DNA of 41,603 nucleotides from Oscillospiraceae bacterium (lineage in GTDB: Bacteria > Bacillota > Clostridia > Oscillospirales > Ruminococcaceae), in contig JAGASN010000009.1 in assembly GCA_017847875.1 (NCBI GenBank), positions 1 to 41,603 of the forward strand, read 5' to 3'. Position 1 is the first letter of the stretch, and the number at the start of each line of letters is the position of its first letter. The notes beneath the pieces were generated by a model, which searched no databases, was not told where the DNA came from, and worked only from the letters and a program-made list of their open reading frames with translations. A program made the translations under genes and the position numbers. Below are positions 23,245-32,110 of this stretch, one piece after another.

Positions 23245-25626
23245 TTACATATTCCAGATTCTGTCGCAGTATTCCTGAACGGTTCTGTCAACAAAGAAAA
23301 CAGGGGATTTTGCAATGTTCATAAGAGCCATTCTGTTCCAGGTTTCCTTGTCGCGGAAAAGTTCCTGGGCTTTGCGCTGGATATCCATATAACTTTCAAA
23401 ATCTGCGGCAGCCATATAGAAATCCTTGCCTTCAATAAGGTCCGCAAGGTCGGAGAAATCTTCGCCTGCAATTCCGTGGCGCATACGGTCAAGAGCGGCT
23501 TTGAGTTCGTCGTTCTTTTCAATATATTCCATGGGGTCATAACCTCTGAGGCGGAGCGCATCGACTTCGTCGGAATTCATTCCGAAGCGAAGGAAGTTTT
23601 CTTCGCCGACTTCGCGGAGAATTTCAACGTTTGCGCCGTCAAGAGTTCCGAGAGTTACCGCGCCGGAGAGCATGAGTTTCATGTTGCCAGTGCCGGAAGC
23701 TTCGGTTCCTGCAAGAGAAATTTGTTCGGAAATATCCGCCGCGGGCATAAGCATTTCGGAAGTTGTTACGCTGTAGTTTTCAAGGAAGCAGAGCTTGAGT
23801 CTGTCCTTGAGTGCGCTTTCGGAAAGTTCTTTTCCGATGCACCAGATAAGGCGGATAATGCGTTTTGCAACGTAATAACCGGGCGCGGCTTTTGCGCCGA
23901 AAATGAAGGTTTTCGGGTCGATATCCGCGTTGGGGTTCGCTTCAATTTCGTTGAGAAGGGAAATTATGCGGAGCGCGTTCATATGCTGGCGTTTGTATTC
24001 GTGAAGACGTTTTGCCTGAACATCGAAAAGGGAAGAGGGGTCAAGCTTGTTTCCCATAACGTCGCGGTTTGCCTTCGCAAAGATTTCTTTTCTCTTGAGT
24101 TTGACTTTTCCGAGCTCTTCAAGAACGGCGGAATCGTTTGCGTGTTTTTCGAGAAGATACATCTTCTCATAATTTTTTTCAAAATCTTTTGCGGAATATT
24201 TTTTAACGAACTTGGTGAGTTCCGGGTTTGCTGCGCAAAGCCATCTTCTGGCCGCAATTCCGTTTGTAACGCTTGAAAAACGTTCCGGGAAAGCGCGGTA
24301 AAGATCCGCAAAAACGCTGTTTTCCATAACGGTGAGATGATGTTCGGAAACGCCGTTGGTGCTGTGGGTTGCAAAAACGCAAAGGTTTGCCATTCGGATT
24401 TCGCCGTTTTCAACAATTGCCATTCTGCTGATTTCGGCATCGCTGAAACCTTTTTCGCGAAGAGTTATGCGAAGGCGGCGGTCGAATTCACAGATGATTC
24501 CGTATACGCGAGGGAGAAGCCAGCGGAACATTCCGCAATCCCAGCGCTCAAGAGCTTCCGGAAGAACGGTGTGGTTGGTATAGCTGAAAAGATTGAAGCA
24601 GATATCCGCGGATTTTTCCCAGGAATAGCCGCATTCATCGAGAAGGATTCGCATAAGTTCCGGGATAGCCATGGTGGGGTGGGTATCGTTGATATGAATC
24701 GCCGCTTTTTCCGCAAGGTTTTCAAGAGTTCCGTATGCGGCAAGATGGCGGCGGACAATATCCGCAATTGAAGAGCAAACGAGGAAATACTGCTGTTTAA
24801 GGCGAAGGGTCTTTCCGTCCGGGTGGTTATCGTTGGGATAGAGAATGGAGCTTATTGCCTTTGCTTCGGAGTTTTTTCTCATTGCTTCCGCATAAAGTCC
24901 GCGGTTGAAAAGTTCCATATCGATTCCGGAGGATTCCGCCTGCCAAAGGCGAAGGCGGGAAACATCGTTTCCTTCAAAGCCGGGAACATACATATCATAG
25001 GGAACGGCAAGAACGCTGTCATAATTTTTGTGGAGAATCTGGTGGAAACCGTCGTACCAGGATTCTTCAATTTCGCCGCCGAAACGAACTTCAACAGCGT
25101 GTTCGCGTTTTTCCGCAAGCCATGCTTTTCCGCCGGGAAGCCAATCGTCCGGTTTTTCGGTCTGCCAGCCTTCGGTAAGTTTCTGGCGGAAAATTCCGTA
25201 TTCATAGCAAATGGAATAGCCCATGGCGGGTTTTCCAATGGTTGCAAGACCATCGAGGAAGCAGGCGGCAAGTCTTCCGAGATCGCCGTTTCCGAGACCG
25301 GCATCGGGTTCTTGGGCATAAACGAGTTCCGGGTCTGCGCCGAAGGATTTTATTGCTTTTTCAAAATCCTTGGTGTAACCGAGGTTGTGAAGGTTGTTGC
25401 GAAGGCTGCGTCCCATGAGAAATTCCATGGACATATAATAAACGCGCTTTTCGCCCCGGGAAGAATGTCTTGCGGCGGAAGTGGAATATTTTTCCGCAAG
25501 AATTCCGCGAAGGGTTTCTGCCGCGGCATCATAAAGATGGGAATAATCCGCATCTTCGGGTTTTTCAATATAAGCGTTTTTAAGAGATTCGGTAATTTTG
25601 GATTTCCAAAATTCGGCACCTTGCAT
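23245..25626 (-). CDS. glgP: Glycogen/starch/alpha-glucan phosphorylase
   Basis: A 793-residue GT35 phosphorylase that releases glucose-1-phosphate from glycogen or maltodextrin. N-terminal family blocks RVYYMSMEFLMGRSL and DAGLGNGDLGRLAACFLDGLA are present, with INDTHPTMAIPELMR in the middle. The PLP site is EASGTGNMKLMLSGAVTLG, whose Lys binds pyridoxal phosphate; FMLNGA is more usual, so two neighbours of the Lys are conservative variants. I start at the ATG at 25626: AAGGAGG lies 9 bases upstream, inside what would be the first codons of a longer frame. No other glycogen genes are in the window. Monocistronic. Confidence 0.96.
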   Translation of the reverse strand: MQGAEFWKSKITESLKNAYIEKPEDADYSHLYDAAAETLRGILAEKYSTSAARHSSRGEKRVYYMSMEFLMGRSLRNNLHNLGYTKDFEKAIKSFGADPELVYAQEPDAGLGNGDLGRLAACFLDGLATIGKPAMGYSICYEYGIFRQKLTEGWQTEKPDDWLPGGKAWLAEKREHAVEVRFGGEIEESWYDGFHQILHKNYDSVLAVPYDMYVPGFEGNDVSRLRLWQAESSGIDMELFNRGLYAEAMRKNSEAKAISSILYPNDNHPDGKTLRLKQQYFLVCSSIADIVRRHLAAYGTLENLAEKAAIHINDTHPTMAIPELMRILLDECGYSWEKSADICFNLFSYTNHTVLPEALERWDCGMFRWLLPRVYGIICEFDRRLRITLREKGFSDAEISRMAIVENGEIRMANLCVFATHSTNGVSEHHLTVMENSVFADLYRAFPERFSSVTNGIAARRWLCAANPELTKFVKKYSAKDFEKNYEKMYLLEKHANDSAVLEELGKVKLKRKEIFAKANRDVMGNKLDPSSLFDVQAKRLHEYKRQHMNALRIISLLNEIEANPNADIDPKTFIFGAKAAPGYYVAKRIIRLIWCIGKELSESALKDRLKLCFLENYSVTTSEMLMPAADISEQISLAGTEASGTGNMKLMLSGAVTLGTLDGANVEILREVGEENFLRFGMNSDEVDALRLRGYDPMEYIEKNDELKAALDRMRHGIAGEDFSDLADLIEGKDFYMAAADFESYMDIQRKAQELFRDKETWNRMALMNIAKSPVFFVDRTVQEYCDRIWNM

Positions 25627-25669
25627 TGGGGATTTCCTCCTTGAATTGGGTACATAATACAACCATTAT

Positions 25670-25698
25670 ATTTTATAGTAAATGTATTTGTTAGTCAA
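25670..25698 (-). promoter_or_regulatory. glgP promoter
   Basis: On the minus strand TTGACT (25693-25698) and TAAAAT (25670-25675), 17 bp apart, about 44 bases before the ATG. Confidence 0.6.
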
Positions 25699-25885
25699 TA
25701 GAATTATATTATTAACAAAAAGGTTGGAAACGATTCCATTTGTTTAAAATTTATTATAAAGCAACAAACAAAGAACGTTAATTTGGTGAAATTTAACATT
25801 AAGTTCAAAAGAAGGGCGAAAGCAAAAGCACGATTCAAAGTGGAAAATGCACAAAAACCAAAGCCAAAGTTTGGCAATAAAAACA

Positions 25886-25946
25886 AAAGCCTTCCCTTGG
25901 GGGGAAGGTGCCTTTTTCGGTTTTGCCGAAAAAGACGGATGAGGGA
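25886..25946 (+). repeat. Small intergenic repeat, subfamily 2, copy E
   Basis: AAAGCCTTCCCTTGGGGGGAAGG at one end and GACGGATGAGGG at the other, with a central CGGTTTTGCCG hairpin. Shares both ends with copy F at 39632-39696. Confidence 0.7.
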
Positions 25947-25951
25947 AAAAC

Positions 25952-25980
25952 AAAAAAGGGCGGAAATTCCGCCCTTTTTT
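25952..25980 (-). terminator. Terminator of the DUF4367 gene
   Basis: AAGGGCGGAA (25957-25966) pairs with TTCCGCCCTT (about 25968-25977). On the minus strand a T run follows; it starts about 4 bases past the stop codon. Confidence 0.85.
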
Positions 25981-25983
25981 GTT

Positions 25984-27081
25984 TTAGTTTATCGGTCTTA
26001 TGCCTTCGGCAACCCTGATGATTTTTTGGGGGTCAACATTTCCCTTGACCCAAAACATGTTTTCGTTTTCGCTCCAGACAACGGAACATTCTCCATCTTT
26101 TAAAACAAAAATCCCGGGATTGTTGTTGATGATAATATCTTTTACCGTATCTGCGTTTTCAGTATCGAGATAAAGCCTTGAGCCTTTTTCCATCTGGCTT
26201 ATGGCAATCTTTTCTGTGCCTTTTACATAATCCACATATGTTGAACCAAAATAAATATCTGTATATCCTATCTCAAAACCTTTGGGAATATAGGTTGGAG
26301 CATAAGCGCCTTCCCAATTGAAAACTTCGGGATTTATAAAAACAAGGTCTTTGGGAGGATCGGTTGGTTTAAGCCCTTCGGAAATTTTTAAAAGCTCTTC
26401 TTTTTCAATTGTTCCGCAAACCCAGAAAAGGGTTTTTCCTTCGTTCCAGGTAATTGAACAGTCATCTTTTATAACAATGAGTCCATTGTTTCCATTTATC
26501 ATTATTTCTTCGCAGACTTCGGCGTTTTCTGTGTCAAGATTAAGCTTTGCGTTTGCGGTAATCTGAAAAATAGTGAAAGCATCTTCACCGCGGGAATAAA
26601 CAATGGAATTTCTGCCTTTCAGATAATTTCTTTCTGTTATTTCAAATCCTTTGGGAATATAGGTCGGAGCGTAGGCGCCTTCCCAGCTGAAAACTTCCGG
26701 GTCAATAAAATTTTCCTTTTCGGCAATGCTGATTTGGGTATATCTGTCGGTCGTTTCAAAAACAAGATGATATATCGTTTCGGCAAAAGCCTCGCGCATT
26801 TCTGCGGAAGCCACCACAACCGATGAAACCGAAACAACGGCAACAAAAACAACTATTGCAGCAAAATTTAAAAGGTTTTTTGAAAATTTCAGAATGCTTT
26901 TAATGCTTTTTCGGCGCTCAATTTTATTGAAAAGCTTTTCAATATTTTTGGAGTCTGTGTCTTTGTTTTCAATTTCCGAAAAAATCTTTTCGCTTTTTTC
27001 TTCTGCATAGAGCGACATTACTTTTGAAAAAAGTAAATCTTCGTATTTTTCTTCAACGGATTTTTTCGAAAGATTATACAT
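25984..27081 (-). CDS. Membrane protein with two tandem DUF4367-like domains, probable anti-sigma
   Basis: A 365-residue protein with a cytoplasmic N-terminus of about 85 residues, one membrane helix (NFAAIVVFVAVVSVSSVVVASA, about 92-113) and an outer part made of two copies of a domain of about 110 residues. Both copies open with EVF(S/N)WEGAYAPTYIPKGFEI and share DTENA(E/D) and a final EG(L/I)(K/R)P. This fits DUF4367, found in anti-sigma-like membrane proteins. It lies 2 bases after the ECF sigma gene, with its RBS AAGGAGGG inside that gene. Anti-sigma activity is inferred from context; the duplication seems recent because the repeats are still very alike. Confidence 0.75.
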   Translation of the reverse strand: MYNLSKKSVEEKYEDLLFSKVMSLYAEEKSEKIFSEIENKDTDSKNIEKLFNKIERRKSIKSILKFSKNLLNFAAIVVFVAVVSVSSVVVASAEMREAFAETIYHLVFETTDRYTQISIAEKENFIDPEVFSWEGAYAPTYIPKGFEITERNYLKGRNSIVYSRGEDAFTIFQITANAKLNLDTENAEVCEEIMINGNNGLIVIKDDCSITWNEGKTLFWVCGTIEKEELLKISEGLKPTDPPKDLVFINPEVFNWEGAYAPTYIPKGFEIGYTDIYFGSTYVDYVKGTEKIAISQMEKGSRLYLDTENADTVKDIIINNNPGIFVLKDGECSVVWSENENMFWVKGNVDPQKIIRVAEGIRPIN

Positions 27082-27083
27082 AA

Positions 27084-27632
27084 TTATTTTCCCTCCTTCA
27101 TAACAGAATAGGCTTTTCTTCTGGCACGGGTAAGTCCGGAACGCACGGCGCTTTCGGAAATTCCGAATTTTGCGCCGATTTCCGAATCGGAAAGACCGAG
27201 TATGTATTTGAATTCAAGCAGGTTTTTGTATCTTTCCGGAATTTTTTCAAGGGCGGATTTAAGTTCCGCAACGGCTTCGGTTTTAAGATAGATTTCCTCC
27301 GGAATTGAATTTTCGTCCTTCAGAAGTTCCATATCTTCGCTTTCAAAATCCGAAAAATTCCAGCGGCTCTGCTTTTTGTTCCGGCTGTATGCGCCGAATT
27401 TAACCGCGGAAAGAAGATATGCCGGAAGTTTTGTTTTTTCAACCTCCATAACAAAATCCACCCTTTTGATAAGGTCTTCAAAAACCTCCTGAACAAGTTC
27501 TTCGGCGTCTTCGCTGTTATCAAGAAACGACAACGCTTTTTTAAGCATTGCCGAATAATATTTTTTATAAATCTGTGTGATAAATTCCCGCTGAAAATCG
27601 TTTTCGATTGCGGAAATCATCATTGTTATCAC
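27084..27632 (-). CDS. ECF-type RNA polymerase sigma factor
   Basis: A 182-residue sigma-70 family protein. Region 2 shows ALSFLDNSEDAEELVQEVFEDL. Region 4 shows IPERYKNLLEFKYILGLSDSEIGAKF followed by ISESAVRSGLTRARRKA, a clear helix-turn-helix. The start is GTG at 27632 with AGGAAG about 9 bases upstream; ATGs four and five codons further are alternatives. It is followed at once by a DUF4367 membrane protein, the usual sigma/anti-sigma order. Target genes unknown. Confidence 0.9.
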   Translation of the reverse strand: MITMMISAIENDFQREFITQIYKKYYSAMLKKALSFLDNSEDAEELVQEVFEDLIKRVDFVMEVEKTKLPAYLLSAVKFGAYSRNKKQSRWNFSDFESEDMELLKDENSIPEEIYLKTEAVAELKSALEKIPERYKNLLEFKYILGLSDSEIGAKFGISESAVRSGLTRARRKAYSVMKEGK

Positions 27633-27723
27633 AAAGAACCACTTCCTTTTCCAGCTTTGTTCCGCTTTGTTTTTTTCTATTATATTAGTGTGTTTTCAAA
27701 GAAAAATGTTGCAGAAAAAAATA
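27633..27723 (-). promoter_or_regulatory. Upstream region of the second ECF sigma gene
   Basis: A minus-strand TATAAT lies at 27679-27684, about 47 bases before the GTG. No matching -35 hexamer is seen 17 bp away, so the promoter class is uncertain. Confidence 0.4.
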
Positions 27724-27726
27724 AGA

Positions 27727-27750
27727 AGGGCGGAAAATTCCGCCCTTTTA
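27727..27750 (-). terminator. Terminator downstream of thrS and repeat B
   Basis: AAGGGCGGAA/TTCCGCCCTT stem on either side of a short AT loop, with T-rich sequence following on the minus strand. Confidence 0.7.
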
Positions 27751-27769
27751 AATATTAAGATTCAAAAAA

Positions 27770-27893
27770 GAATCCCCTCGCCACCGCTTACGCGATGTGG
27801 CCCTCTTTGCTCGCCGCAAACGGCAGACCCCTCTGTTTCGCTTTGCTCAACATCTCCCCTAATAGGGGCGTCTCCTTTGACAAGGGGCGCATA
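27770..27893 (+). repeat. Small intergenic repeat, subfamily 1, copy B (long form)
   Basis: Starts AATCCCCTCGCCACCGCTTACG and ends CTCCTTTGACAAGGGGCGC, as in copy D, but with about 60 extra bases in the middle. It abuts the thrS stop codon. Confidence 0.7.
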
Positions 27894-27895
27894 TT

Positions 27896-29833
27896 TTATT
27901 TGCAGACTTTGTTGTCAACTTCCTCATGGAGTTTTGCGATGAATTCATCAAGAGCAACTGCACCAAGGTCGCCTTCTTTTCTGGAACGGACGGCAACTTT
28001 GCCTTCTTCCATTTCCTTTGCGCCTACTACGAGCATATAGGGAACTTTTTCAAGCTGTGCTTCGCGGATCTTGAAGCCGATTTTTTCATAACGGGAATCA
28101 ACTTCCGGTCTGAAGCCGCAGCGGAGAAGTTTTTTCTTGATTTCTTCGGCATATTCGTTCTGGTCTTCGGTGATGGGAAGGATTCTGACCTGTTCCGGAG
28201 AAAGCCAGGTGGGAAGTGCGCCGCCGTATTTTTCGATAAGAAGAGCGATGGTTCTTTCGTAGCAGCCGAGAGAGGTTCTGTGGATGATATAAGGATAAAC
28301 CGCCTGGTTGTTCTGGTCGATATAGGTCATGCCAAAGCGCTGCGCAAGCATCATATCAATCTGAATGGTAACAAGGGTATCTTCTTTGCCGTAAACGTTT
28401 TTGCCCTGGATATCGAGTTTCGGGCCATAGAAAGCGGCTTCGCCGGCAGCTTCGGTATATTCAAGACCGATATTGTCGAGAATATTTCTCATTGCGCCCT
28501 CGGCTTCTTCCCACATTTCGGGAGTGCCTTCATATTTATCCTTGTTTTCCGGATCCCATTTGGAGAAACGGAAGGTAAGGTCTTCATAAAGACCGATGTC
28601 GGTCATAACCTCTTTAACGAGTTTGAGGCAGTTTCTGAATTCTTCCTCAAGCTGGTCCGGACGGATGATGAGGTGACCTTCGGAAATGGTGAACTGGCGG
28701 ACGCGGATAAGTCCGTGCATTTCGCCGGAAGCTTCGTTACGGAAGAGGGTAGAGGTTTCGCCGTAACGGAAGGGAAGTTCACGGTAGGAATGTTTGTCGT
28801 TGAGATAAACCTGATACTGGAAGGGGCAGGTCATAGGACGGAGAGCAAAGACTTCTTTATCTTTTTCTTCGTCGCCGAGAACGAACATTCCGTCTTTATA
28901 GTGATCCCAGTGTCCGGAAACTTTATAAAGGTCGGATTTTGCCATAAGTGGGGTTCTGGTCATTACGTAACCGTATTCATATTCCTCTTTATCCTGAACG
29001 TAGCGGTTGAGGATCTGGAAAAGTTTTGCGCCCTTGGGCATAAGAAGCGGAAGACCCTGGCCGACATAATCGCTGTTGCAGAAATATTTGAGCTGGCGTC
29101 CGAGAACGTTGTGGTCGCGGCGTTTCGCGTCTTCAATAGCTTCGAGATAAGCTTCAAGCTCCGCTTTTTTCGGGAAGGAAATTCCGTAAATGCGGGAAAG
29201 CATTTTGTTCTTTTCGCTTCCGCGCCAGTAAGCACCGGTGGTGGAAGTGAGTTTGAATGCTTTGATGGGGGAGATGTTCATAAGGTGAGGTCCTGCGCAA
29301 AGTTCGCAGAAATCGCCCTGTTTATAGAAAGAAAGAGCTTCACCTTTTCCTGCGTGCTCATCGATGAGCTCGAGTTTATAGGGCTGGTCTTTCATTATCT
29401 CTTTTGCTTCTTCTGCGCTCATGGTGCATTTGTTGAGCTCAAGACCTGTTTTGATGATTTTTGCCATCTCGTCTTCGATTTTTTTGAGGTCATCGACGGT
29501 GAAAGGTTTTTCAACGTCGAAGTCATAATAGAATCCGTTGTCGATAGCCGGGCCGATGGAGAATTTTGCATCGGGGAAAAGATGGAGAACAGCCTGGGCC
29601 ATAACGTGGGAAGTGGTATGCCAGAAAGCTTTTTTTCCGTAAGGATCGTCGAAGGTGAGAATTTCAACTTCGCAGTCTTCTTCGATAGGGGTGCGAAGGT
29701 CAACTCCTTCGCCGTTGATTTTTGCCGCGCAGGCAACTCTTGCAAGTCCGGAGCTGATGCTCTGGGCAATCTGATAAGGGGTGACGCCGTTTTCAAATTC
29801 ATGAACGTCGCCACGAAGAGATACTTTAACCAT
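27896..29833 (-). CDS. thrS: Threonyl-tRNA synthetase
   Basis: A 645-residue class II synthetase charging tRNA-Thr. Domains in order: TGS (residues 1-60), the second additional/editing domain with the HTTSHVMAQA and CAGPH metal motifs, the catalytic core (motif 2 FRNEASGEMHGLIRVRQFT, the zinc Cys in RPMTCPFQYQ, motif 3 LGCYERTIALLIE), and the anticodon-binding domain from about residue 535. I start at the ATG at 29833 (AAGGAGG upstream; protein begins MVKVSLRGDV). The longer frame to 29914 reads through the T-box terminator and is not real. Regulated by a Thr T-box. Confidence 0.97.
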   Translation of the reverse strand: MVKVSLRGDVHEFENGVTPYQIAQSISSGLARVACAAKINGEGVDLRTPIEEDCEVEILTFDDPYGKKAFWHTTSHVMAQAVLHLFPDAKFSIGPAIDNGFYYDFDVEKPFTVDDLKKIEDEMAKIIKTGLELNKCTMSAEEAKEIMKDQPYKLELIDEHAGKGEALSFYKQGDFCELCAGPHLMNISPIKAFKLTSTTGAYWRGSEKNKMLSRIYGISFPKKAELEAYLEAIEDAKRRDHNVLGRQLKYFCNSDYVGQGLPLLMPKGAKLFQILNRYVQDKEEYEYGYVMTRTPLMAKSDLYKVSGHWDHYKDGMFVLGDEEKDKEVFALRPMTCPFQYQVYLNDKHSYRELPFRYGETSTLFRNEASGEMHGLIRVRQFTISEGHLIIRPDQLEEEFRNCLKLVKEVMTDIGLYEDLTFRFSKWDPENKDKYEGTPEMWEEAEGAMRNILDNIGLEYTEAAGEAAFYGPKLDIQGKNVYGKEDTLVTIQIDMMLAQRFGMTYIDQNNQAVYPYIIHRTSLGCYERTIALLIEKYGGALPTWLSPEQVRILPITEDQNEYAEEIKKKLLRCGFRPEVDSRYEKIGFKIREAQLEKVPYMLVVGAKEMEEGKVAVRSRKEGDLGAVALDEFIAKLHEEVDNKVCK

Positions 29834-29865
29834 AATTTTTCCTCCTTGTTTTTTGCGGGGCAAAA

Positions 29866-29902
29866 TAAAAAAAGCTTCGCCCCAAAAATTAAGGGGCGAA
29901 GC
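29866..29902 (-). terminator. T-box-controlled terminator of thrS
   Basis: GCTTCGCCCC (29874-29883 on the plus strand) pairs with GGGGCGAAGC (29893-29902), with a T run on the minus strand. Confidence 0.92.
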
Positions 29903-30124
29903 AACAAGCTCCACGGTTCCACCCTTGTTTACGGAAAAATTTTTTCCGCACTCAAAGTTCCGCCTTAACGCGGCGGCAACGGTGTGTTCGCAAAAAAATT
30001 CGCTTGCACACGCTCCGGGGATGGTCTTTCACAATTTTCAGCAGACGGGCTTTCAGAATCTTGCCGTCCTCTCTGGGAAGAAAAAATGTTTCGGTTTCCC
30101 CATCAACGCATTTTAAAAATATCA
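29866..30124 (-). ncRNA. T-box riboswitch, threonine specific (ACC specifier)
   Basis: Minus-strand leader of thrS. In Stem I the 3' side reads GAAAG-ACC-AUCCCC, putting an ACC (Thr) specifier at 30023-30025. The T-box core AAGGGTGGAACCGTGG lies at 29911-29926 and is close to consensus; its UGGA would pair with a UCCA tRNA end, as expected for a tRNA-Thr with discriminator U. The terminator is at 29866-29902. Uncharged tRNA-Thr should promote thrS expression. Confidence 0.92.
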
Positions 30125-30129
30125 AATAA

Positions 30130-30158
30130 ATATTAGCACCGGCGAACACATTTGTCAA
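30130..30158 (-). promoter_or_regulatory. thrS leader promoter
   Basis: On the minus strand TTGACA (30153-30158) and TAATAT (30130-30135), 17 bp apart. Confidence 0.7.
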
Positions 30159-30281
30159 CGGTTGAAGAACAAAAATACAATAAAATATTATCAAGTATTA
30201 TAAAACAAATTATATAAAAATGAATAAATGAGAAAAATGCATAAAAACTATTGCAGAATATTCATTTTTACTTAATATTTC

Positions 30282-30310
30282 TTGACAGCACCTTTAAATA
30301 GGTTTATTAT
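30282..30310 (+). promoter_or_regulatory. rny promoter
   Basis: TTGACA (30282-30287) and TATTAT (30305-30310), 17 bp apart, with an overlapping TATAAT at 30308. The RBS AAAGGAA (about 30378-30384) is rather far (about 14 bases) from the ATG at 30399. Confidence 0.75.
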
Positions 30311-30398
30311 AATAATAATATGTGTAAGTCTGTGTATCCGCTTGGAAAACAGACCTCTGGCATTTTAATATATACAGAAAGGAATATTCAAAAGCACC

Positions 30399-32009
30399 AT
30401 GGAAATCATGACCTTTATCAAAAGCATGAATATCTTTGCTGATTTAACTTCCAGCGATATTCTTGTTTGCGTGATCGTTGGCATCATTGCTTTGGTCGTT
30501 GGTTTGATAATCGCTTTCCCGGTGGGTGTTGCATATAGACGCAAAGTTGCGGAAGCCGAACTTGGTTCCGCCGAAGAAGAAGCAAGACGCATTGTAAACG
30601 AATCAATCAAAACTGCTGAAAGCCGCAAAAAAGAAGCTCTTATTGAAGCAAAGGATGAGATCCACCGCCTCAGATCCGAAGCGGATAAGGAAATCAAAGA
30701 CCGCCGCGCAGAAGTTCAGCGCAGCGAGCACAGACTCCAGCAAAAAGAAGAATCCCTTGAAAAGAAAGCAGACAACCTCGATAAAAAAGAGGAAGTTATG
30801 CAGGAAAAAATCCAGGCCGCCGAAGCAAGACTTGCAGAAGCGGAACAGATCAAAAAAAGCCAGTTCGAAATGCTCGAACGCATTTCCGGTTATTCCGAAG
30901 AACAGGCGAAAATCCAGCTTCTTGAAGAAGTTGAAGCAAAACTTTCCCACGAAAAAGCTCTTCGCATAATGCAGTTTGAGCAGCAGCTCAAAGATGAATC
31001 TGAAGAAAAAGCACGCGAAATCATCGGAACCGCAGTTTCCCGCTGCGCACCGGATTACGTTGCCGAAGCAACCGTTTCCGTTGTTCCGCTTCCCAGCGAT
31101 GAGATGAAAGGCCGCATCATCGGCCGCGAAGGACGCAACATCCGCGCTCTCGAAACCCTTACCGGTGTTGACCTCATCATCGACGATACCCCCGAAGCAA
31201 TCACCCTTTCTTCCTTCGATCCGGTTCGCCGCGAAATCGCAAGACTTTCTCTTGAAAAACTTATTCAGGACGGTCGTATCCACCCCGCAAGAATTGAAGA
31301 AACCGTTGATAAAGCAAGAAAAGAAGTTGACGCAAAAATCAAACAGGACGGCGAGCACGCTGTTCTTGAATGCGGCGTTCGCGGTGTTGCGCCCGAACTT
31401 GTCCGTCTTCTCGGCCGCATGAGATATCGCACCAGCTATGGCCAGAACGTGCTCATGCATTCCATCGAGGTTGCACAGATTGCCGGACTTCTTGCAAACG
31501 AAATGGGTGGCGTTGACCCCAACATGGCAAGAAGAGCAGGTCTTCTCCACGATATCGGTAAAGCTCTTACCCATGAAATCGAAGGCAGCCACGTTACCAT
31601 CGGCGTTGACGTTGCTAAAAAATATAAAGAGCCCGAAGCTGTTATTCATGCAATCGAAGCTCACCACGGTGACGTTGAACCCAGAACTACCATTGCATGG
31701 CTTGTTCAGGCAGCGGACGCAATTTCCGCAGCAAGACCCGGCGCAAGAAGAGAAAACCTTGAAAACTATATCAAACGTCTTGAAAAACTTGAAGAAATCG
31801 CAAATTCCTTCGAAGGAGTTGACAACTGCTTCGCAATCCAGGCCGGACGCGAAGTTCGAATTGTTGTTAAACCCGAAGTTGTCGACGATGAAAAAATGGT
31901 TCTTCTTGCTCACGATATCGCCGAAAAAATCGAAGGCGAACTCGAATATCCCGGACAGATCAAAGTTCATCTTGTCCGCGAAAGCAGAGCGGTTGATTAC
32001 GCAAAATAA
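30399..32009 (+). CDS. rny: Ribonuclease Y
   Basis: A 536-residue endoribonuclease that starts mRNA decay, held to the membrane by one N-terminal helix ([20 protein letters not shown], about residues 20-40). A long charged coiled coil follows (about 45-210). The KH RNA-binding domain has [18 protein letters not shown] near residue 230, and the HD catalytic domain has [12 protein letters not shown] near residue 385 and [10 protein letters not shown]. The C-terminus ends in the family-typical [12 protein letters not shown]. Length matches the family. Monocistronic, followed by repeat copy C acting as a terminator-like hairpin. Confidence 0.97.
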   Translation: MEIMTFIKSMNIFADLTSSDILVCVIVGIIALVVGLIIAFPVGVAYRRKVAEAELGSAEEEARRIVNESIKTAESRKKEALIEAKDEIHRLRSEADKEIKDRRAEVQRSEHRLQQKEESLEKKADNLDKKEEVMQEKIQAAEARLAEAEQIKKSQFEMLERISGYSEEQAKIQLLEEVEAKLSHEKALRIMQFEQQLKDESEEKAREIIGTAVSRCAPDYVAEATVSVVPLPSDEMKGRIIGREGRNIRALETLTGVDLIIDDTPEAITLSSFDPVRREIARLSLEKLIQDGRIHPARIEETVDKARKEVDAKIKQDGEHAVLECGVRGVAPELVRLLGRMRYRTSYGQNVLMHSIEVAQIAGLLANEMGGVDPNMARRAGLLHDIGKALTHEIEGSHVTIGVDVAKKYKEPEAVIHAIEAHHGDVEPRTTIAWLVQAADAISAARPGARRENLENYIKRLEKLEEIANSFEGVDNCFAIQAGREVRIVVKPEVVDDEKMVLLAHDIAEKIEGELEYPGQIKVHLVRESRAVDYAK

Positions 32010-32030
32010 TCCTTATTTAATACAAATTAA

Positions 32031-32086
32031 GCCCCCCTTGTCAAAGGGGGGTGTTTTTTTGCCTTCGGCAAAAAAATGGGGGATTC
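32031..32086 (-). repeat. Small intergenic repeat, subfamily 1, copy C; also the probable rny terminator
   Basis: CCCCCCTT-GTC-AAAGGGGGG hairpin followed by TGTTTTTTT, then a GCCTTCGGC hairpin and GGGGGATTC. The ends match copies A, B and D in reverse complement. The first hairpin plus T run would serve as an intrinsic terminator. Confidence 0.7.
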
Positions 32087-32110
32087 AATAAAGAGGGGCA
32101 CTCTTTTTTT

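Larger units (their letters stand above)
25699..25983. other. Intergenic region upstream of glgP
   Basis: An A-rich stretch without a credible gene, then repeat copy E (25886-25946) and the terminator of the DUF4367 gene (25957-25978). Confidence 0.55.

Noticed and set aside
25783..26103. 106-residue plus-strand frame in the glgP/DUF4367 intergenic region
   Set aside because: Low-complexity Lys/Arg-rich start, no RBS, and it runs through repeat E, a terminator and the end of the DUF4367 gene.
27770..27893. Possible CRISPR-like or tandem repeat near thrS
   Set aside because: There is no regular repeat-spacer spacing; it is a single long copy of a dispersed hairpin element.
29834..29914. N-terminal extension of thrS by 27 residues
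   Set aside because: It is translated from the T-box terminator hairpin; AAGGAGG and the normal TGS-domain start place the real ATG at 29833.
27926..29968. 680-residue open frame antisense to thrS, and similar long antisense frames over fakA (2223-3662), glyS (16412-17617), rny (30603-31970) and asnS (37894-39594)
   Set aside because: Each mirrors a certain gene. The sense genes rarely use TTA, CTA and TCA codons, which removes antisense stops. The translated products are Phe/Cys/Gly-rich with no motifs and no RBS.
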